A DNA stretch of 64,000 nt from positions 1 to 64,000 of the forward strand of contig NZ_JMPR01000043.1 of the NCBI RefSeq assembly GCF_000735525.1, read 5' to 3'. Each line of letters opens with the position of its first letter. The first letter of the stretch is position 1. A model generated the notes under the pieces. It made no database searches. It saw only the letters and a program-made list of their open reading frames with translations, and had not been told where the DNA came from. Origin of the DNA: Tatumella ptyseos ATCC 33301 (lineage in GTDB: Bacteria > Pseudomonadota > Gammaproteobacteria > Enterobacterales > Enterobacteriaceae). Of this stretch, positions 59,838 through 64,000 are shown piece by piece. Position numbers and translations under genes: made by a program.

Positions 59838-60474
59838 GTTACAGGCCATTTTCGGCGGCACGTTTGACCCTGTCCATTATGGCCACCTGCGCACCGTGGA
59901 GGCACTTGCGGCTCTGACGGGTCTGCAGAAAGTGACGCTGCTACCGAACAATGTCCCCCCTCACCGGCCCCAGCCGGTGGCCTCCCCCCGGCAGCGGCTG
60001 GAAATGTTGCGCTGTGCTATCGCTGGCTCTTCGCTGTTTGATATTGATGATCGGGAGCTGCATCGCGATGCTCCCTCCTGGACGGTCACGACCCTGAGGT
60101 CCCTGCGTGCGGAGCGAGGCCCGGATCAACCGCTGGCATTTATTATCGGTCAGGATTCCTTACTGTCGCTGAATAAGTGGCATCGCTGGGAAGAGCTGCT
60201 GTCACTCTCCCATCTGCTGGTCTGTCGCCGTCCGCAATATCCCGAACAACCGGCCTCGGAAGAGCTGCGCCACTGGATAGATACCCATGCCGCGCAAGAG
60301 AGCCGGCAATTGCGTCAGCAACCTTGCGGGCTGATCTTTCAGGCCGAAACGCCTCTCTGGCCTGTTTCAGCCACAGCGATCCGCCACCGGCTTCAGCAGA
60401 ACCTCTCCTGTGAAGGGCTGCTCCCGCCCTCAGTGATTAATTACATCACCCGGTCAGGCTTATATCGCGACTGA
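59830..60474 (+). CDS. nadD: Nicotinate-mononucleotide adenylyltransferase
   Basis: NadD (214 aa; E. coli 213) joins nicotinate mononucleotide and ATP to deamido-NAD. The nucleotidyltransferase motif GGTFDPVHYGHL is at residue 9, and the second motif near the end is WPVSATAIRHRL. It overlaps holA by eight bases. rsfS follows after 93 bases. Confidence 0.96.
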   Translation: MSELQAIFGGTFDPVHYGHLRTVEALAALTGLQKVTLLPNNVPPHRPQPVASPRQRLEMLRCAIAGSSLFDIDDRELHRDAPSWTVTTLRSLRAERGPDQPLAFIIGQDSLLSLNKWHRWEELLSLSHLLVCRRPQYPEQPASEELRHWIDTHAAQESRQLRQQPCGLIFQAETPLWPVSATAIRHRLQQNLSCEGLLPPSVINYITRSGLYRD

Positions 60475-60567
60475 CAACAGCGTGATATACTTCGCCGCTC
60501 AAAATTTTGGCTATCGCATTCAGCGGCAGCCTGATCGTTGTTTCAAGCAAATCTGAAGGGGAACCTT

Positions 60568-60885
60568 TTGCAAGGCCAGACACTCCAATCTTTTGTTATC
60601 GACAAAGTCGATGACCTGAAAGCACAAAACATTATTGCCATCGATGTCCGTGGAAAATCCAGCATCACTGATTGCATGGTCATCTGTACCGGGACATCTA
60701 ACCGTCATGTGATCTCTATCGCCGATCACCTGGTGCAGGAATCCCGTGCAGCAGGTATGATGCCTCTCGGCACTGACGGCAAAGATGCCGGTGAGTGGGT
60801 CGTGGTCGACCTGGGGGAAGTCATTGTTCATGTCATGCAGGAAGAAGCGCGTGAATTATATGAGCTGGAAAAACTCTGGGGCTGA
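60568..60885 (+). CDS. rsfS: Ribosomal silencing factor RsfS
   Basis: RsfS (105 aa, same as E. coli) binds uL14 and blocks subunit joining in stationary phase. I chose TTG 60568, with GAAGGGG upstream, which gives the E. coli length and start ([13 protein letters not shown]); an ATG at 60538 would add ten residues. Conserved parts are [20 protein letters not shown] and [20 protein letters not shown]. It ends three bases before rlmH. Confidence 0.94.
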   Translation: MQGQTLQSFVIDKVDDLKAQNIIAIDVRGKSSITDCMVICTGTSNRHVISIADHLVQESRAAGMMPLGTDGKDAGEWVVVDLGEVIVHVMQEEARELYELEKLWG

Positions 60886-60888
60886 CCG

Positions 60889-61359
60889 GTGAAACTGCAA
60901 CTTGTTGCCGTCGGCACGAAAATGCCGGACTGGGTTCAGACCGGATTTATGGATTACCTGCGCCGTTTCCCCCGGGATATGCCGTTTGAACTGGTGGAAG
61001 TCCCGGCCGGTAAACGTGGTAAAAATGCAGATATCAAACGCATTCTTGAAAAAGAAGGCGAAGCCATGCTGGCTGCGGCGGGTAAAGGTAACCGTATTGT
61101 CACTCTGGATATTCCGGGCCAACCCTGGGAGACCCCCCAACTGGCAACTCAGCTTGAGCGCTGGAAACAGGACGGTCGTGATGTCAGCCTGTTGATCGGC
61201 GGGCCTGAAGGCCTGGCTCCGGCCTGTAAAGCTGCGGCTGAACAGAGCTGGTCTTTATCTGCCCTTACGCTGCCTCACCCGCTGGTTCGTGTCCTGGTGG
61301 CGGAAAGCCTCTACCGGGCATGGAGCATAACTACCAATCATCCTTATCATCGCGAGTAG
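60889..61359 (+). CDS. rlmH: 23S rRNA pseudouridine1915 N3-methyltransferase
   Basis: RlmH (156 aa; E. coli 155) is a SPOUT methyltransferase that acts on the 70S ribosome. The start is GTG 60889. The SAM knot has [17 protein letters not shown] and [18 protein letters not shown]; the C-terminal NHPYHRE is typical. It lies three bases after rsfS. Confidence 0.97.
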   Translation: MKLQLVAVGTKMPDWVQTGFMDYLRRFPRDMPFELVEVPAGKRGKNADIKRILEKEGEAMLAAAGKGNRIVTLDIPGQPWETPQLATQLERWKQDGRDVSLLIGGPEGLAPACKAAAEQSWSLSALTLPHPLVRVLVAESLYRAWSITTNHPYHRE

Positions 61360-61393
61360 CCGATAAGGTCTTTTGCAGGCTGACAGATAGCGG

Positions 61394-63298
61394 ATGAAAC
61401 TTACCAGTAGTGCATTCCCGGATTACAGTGCTGAGCAAAAATTGTTCGTCCGGCGGGCGCTGATTGCTTTTACCTCTATTTTTTTAATCAGTGGTATTCT
61501 GGTCTTTAATCTCTGCAACCTGCAAATTTTCCGGTTTGAAGACTACAGCACCCGGTCGAACCAGAACCGGATAAAACTGGTCCCGGTCGCCCCCAGCCGG
61601 GGAATAATTTATGACCGGAACAAAATTCCCCTCGCGGTGAACCGTACCATCTACCAGGCTGAACTGGTGCCGGAAAAAGTCCCTGATTTGACGCAAACTC
61701 TGGCAGAGCTTCAGCCTGTGCTCGACCTGACCAATGAGGATCTGGAGGCCTTCCGTAAGGAACGCAAACGATCACATCGTTTTACCTCTATCCCGTTGAA
61801 ATCTAATCTCAATGAGTTACAGATAGCCCGTTTTTCTATTAATCAGTACCGTTATCCCGGAGTGGAGATTAAAGGCTATCAGCGCCGGTTCTATCCCTAC
61901 GGGACCTCAATGACGCATGTGGTCGGCTATGTTTCAAAAATTAATGACCGGGATGTCAGCCGGCTGGAAAGTGAAGGGAAAACCGGGAACTATGCCGCCA
62001 CCCGCGACATCGGCAAACTGGGTATTGAGAGTTATTACGAAGATACCCTGCACGGTAAAACCGGCTATGAAGAAGTCGAGGTTAACAACCGCGGGCGGGT
62101 GATCCGTCAGTTACATCAGGTCTCGCCACAAGCCGGCCATGATATTTATCTGACCATTGACCTCAAACTACAGCAATATATCGAATCTCTGCTGCAGGGC
62201 AGCCGGGCCGCGGTGGTCGTTACTGACCCGCGCAATGGTGATATTCTGGCCATGGTCTCCACCCCGGGCTACGATGCAAATCTGTTTGTGAACGGCATTT
62301 CCTCGGCTGACTATAAAGGGCTGCTCAGTGATCCTGACCGGCCGCTCTATAACCGGGCGATTCAGGCAGCTTATCCTCCGGCTTCAACCGTAAAACCGTA
62401 TGTAGCGGTTTCTGCATTAACTGAAGGTGTGATTAATCGTAACACTTCATTAGTCGATCCTGGCTGGTGGCAACTGCCGGGATCCGAGAAACGCTACCGT
62501 GACTGGAAGAAATGGGGGCACGGACGGCTGGATGTCACGAAATCTCTTGAAGAATCTGCAGATACTTTTTTCTATCAGGTCGCTTATGATATGGGGATTG
62601 ACCGGTTATCAGAATGGATGGAGAAATTCGGCTACGGTTCCCGCACCGGGGTGGATTTACCGCAGGAAGGTACCGGAAATATGCCTACCCGTGACTGGAA
62701 AATGCGTCGCTTTAAAAAGCCCTGGTATCAGGGGGATACTATCCCGGTGGGTATCGGTCAGGGATACTGGACCGCAACGCCGCTACAGATGAATAAAGCC
62801 TTAATGACGCTGATTAATGATGGTGTGGTTAAAGTGCCACATTTTCTGATGGCTGAAAGTTACGGGAGCGAGACAGTCCTTTATCAGCCACCCCCTGCCA
62901 GCACTATCGGCAATATTCATTCCGGTTATTGGGAGATTGCTAAAGATGGCATGTACGGTGTCGCTAACCGCCCTAACGGTACGGCCAGAAAAAGCTTTGA
63001 CAGTGCTCCCTATAAAATTGCGGCGAAATCGGGGACTGCACAGGTCTATGGCCTGAAAGAGAACGAAACCTATAATGCCCATCGGATCGCTGAGCGACTG
63101 AGGGACCATAAACTGATGACGGCCTTCGCCCCTTATGATAATCCGCGAGTGGCTGTCACTATGATTTTAGAAAATGGCGGTGCAGGTGCAGCGGTCGGTA
63201 CGATAATGCGACAGATCCTCGACCATATAATGCTGGGAGATAATAATACGTCTCTCCCGGGCGCTGCCCCGCTTCCTCCAGGTTATGAAGGTGAGTAA
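61394..63298 (+). CDS. mrdA: Penicillin-binding protein 2, elongasome transpeptidase
   Basis: PBP2 (634 aa; E. coli 633) crosslinks peptidoglycan during cell elongation, paired with RodA. A short cytoplasmic tail is followed by a helix near residues 20-42. The dimerisation domain begins APSRGIIYDRNKIPLAVN. The transpeptidase motifs are S331-T-V-K334, SAD in EESADTFFYQ, and KSGTAQ. It lies 34 bases after rlmH and two bases before mrdB. Confidence 0.97.
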   Translation: MKLTSSAFPDYSAEQKLFVRRALIAFTSIFLISGILVFNLCNLQIFRFEDYSTRSNQNRIKLVPVAPSRGIIYDRNKIPLAVNRTIYQAELVPEKVPDLTQTLAELQPVLDLTNEDLEAFRKERKRSHRFTSIPLKSNLNELQIARFSINQYRYPGVEIKGYQRRFYPYGTSMTHVVGYVSKINDRDVSRLESEGKTGNYAATRDIGKLGIESYYEDTLHGKTGYEEVEVNNRGRVIRQLHQVSPQAGHDIYLTIDLKLQQYIESLLQGSRAAVVVTDPRNGDILAMVSTPGYDANLFVNGISSADYKGLLSDPDRPLYNRAIQAAYPPASTVKPYVAVSALTEGVINRNTSLVDPGWWQLPGSEKRYRDWKKWGHGRLDVTKSLEESADTFFYQVAYDMGIDRLSEWMEKFGYGSRTGVDLPQEGTGNMPTRDWKMRRFKKPWYQGDTIPVGIGQGYWTATPLQMNKALMTLINDGVVKVPHFLMAESYGSETVLYQPPPASTIGNIHSGYWEIAKDGMYGVANRPNGTARKSFDSAPYKIAAKSGTAQVYGLKENETYNAHRIAERLRDHKLMTAFAPYDNPRVAVTMILENGGAGAAVGTIMRQILDHIMLGDNNTSLPGAAPLPPGYEGE

Positions 63299-63300
63299 AC

Positions 63301-64000
63301 ATGCCCCTGAGTAATAGTCCGCAAAAGAGATCTTTCTGGGCCAAAATCCATATTGATCCTATTTTTGTGTTGATCATTTTTGCCCTGCTGACTTACAGCG
63401 GGTTTGTTATCTGGAGTGCCAGTGGTCAGGACCCTGGCATGATGGAGCGTAAACTCGGCCAGATAGCAATGGGGATCACGCTGATGCTGGTGCTGGCCCA
63501 GGTCCCGCCCCGGGTCTATGAAAGCTGGGCACCCTATCTGTATATTCTGAGTGTCACCCTGCTGGTCGCGGTTGATGCGTTCGGACATGTCAGTAAAGGG
63601 GCGCAGCGTTGGCTGGATTTAGGCTTTATCCGCTTCCAGCCCTCAGAGATCGCCAAGATTGCCGTACCACTGATGGTGGCGCGTTTTATTAACCGGGATG
63701 TGTGCCCGCCAACGCTGAAAAATACCGGTATCGCATTGATCCTGATCTTTCTGCCAACATTACTGGTCGCCGCACAGCCGGACCTGGGCACCGCCATTCT
63801 GATTGCAACGTCCGGATTGTTTGTCCTGTTCCTCTCCGGGATGAGCTGGAAACTGATTGCGATAGCCGCCGTGCTCGTCGCCGCCTTTATTCCTATTCTC
63901 TGGTTCTTTCTGATGCACGATTATCAGCGTGATCGCGTCATCATGTTGCTGAATCCGGAAAAGGATCCGCTGGGAGCCGGTTATCATATTATTCAGTCAA
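63301..64000 (+). CDS. mrdB: RodA, SEDS peptidoglycan polymerase (partial, C-terminus off the right edge)
   Basis: About 233 codons of RodA are inside the window. RodA is the SEDS-family glycosyltransferase that works with PBP2 in the elongasome. The start MPLSNSPQKRSFWAKIHIDP follows GGTGAG after mrdA. Shared with E. coli are VIWSASGQDPGMMERKLGQI, VPPRVYESWAPYLYI, FQPSEIAKIAVPLMVARFIN and AAQPDLGTAIL. Several membrane helices are visible. The frame is open to the end. Confidence 0.96.
   Translation, partial: MPLSNSPQKRSFWAKIHIDPIFVLIIFALLTYSGFVIWSASGQDPGMMERKLGQIAMGITLMLVLAQVPPRVYESWAPYLYILSVTLLVAVDAFGHVSKGAQRWLDLGFIRFQPSEIAKIAVPLMVARFINRDVCPPTLKNTGIALILIFLPTLLVAAQPDLGTAILIATSGLFVLFLSGMSWKLIAIAAVLVAAFIPILWFFLMHDYQRDRVIMLLNPEKDPLGAGYHIIQS

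Overview
This 64 kb window is chromosomal DNA of an Enterobacterales bacterium. Gene order and protein sequences follow the tol-cyd-suc-sdh-gltA and nag-asnB-tRNA-miaB-leuS-mrd stretches of Escherichia coli. The differences (no mng, gltIJKL or chiQ genes, a chitobiase next to chiP, an arabinitol dehydrogenase after fur) suggest an environmental or plant-associated relative such as Erwiniaceae. The genus is inference; I see no species-specific marker.

Layout. 1-2.3 kb: the tolA (cut by the left edge), tolR, tolQ and ybgC envelope operon, minus strand. 2.5-5.7 kb: cydA-cydB-cydX-ybgE, the bd-I oxidase. A 0.7 kb gap carries a possible 24-codon gene and inverted repeats. 6.4-16.2 kb: sdhCDAB-sucABCD (TCA cycle, minus strand), divergent from gltA at 16.8 kb. 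18-27 kb, minus strand: an AroE-like dehydrogenase, pxpBCA (5-oxoproline use), ybgI, phrB, a degenerate two-domain ybgA, pgm and seqA. 27.5-30.1 kb, plus strand: ybfF, ybfE, fldA and fur. 30.4-32.3 kb: a two-gene unit of a D-arabinitol 4-dehydrogenase and an odd SemiSWEET-like membrane protein. 32.4-36.7 kb: chitobiase and chitoporin. 37-45.2 kb: glnS and the N-acetylglucosamine genes nagE/nagBACD. 45.5-48.1 kb: asnB and six tRNAs (Met, Leu, Gln, Gln, Met, Gln). 48.2-64 kb: ubiF, then miaB, ybeZ, ybeY, corC, lnt, leuS, lptE, holA, nadD, rsfS, rlmH, mrdA and mrdB (cut by the right edge).

How it works together. The sdh-suc-gltA block supplies most of the TCA cycle and feeds cytochrome bd. Chitoporin, chitobiase, NagE and NagBACD form a chitin-oligosaccharide and GlcNAc route, tied together by likely NagC operators at chiP and in the nagE-nagB gap. 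lptE, lnt, tol and mrd genes serve the envelope; ybeZYX, rsfS, rlmH, miaB, leuS and glnS serve translation.

Most of the window is conserved core genome. The least ordinary parts are the dalD/SemiSWEET-like pair, whose transporter has lost the PQ-motif proline but kept the pocket Trp and Asn; a YbgA that looks like a decayed thiouracil-desulfidase fusion sharing an operator-like palindrome with photolyase; a small open frame upstream of cydA; and several long inverted repeats. Many start sites were moved from the longest open frame to the start supported by a ribosome site and family length.
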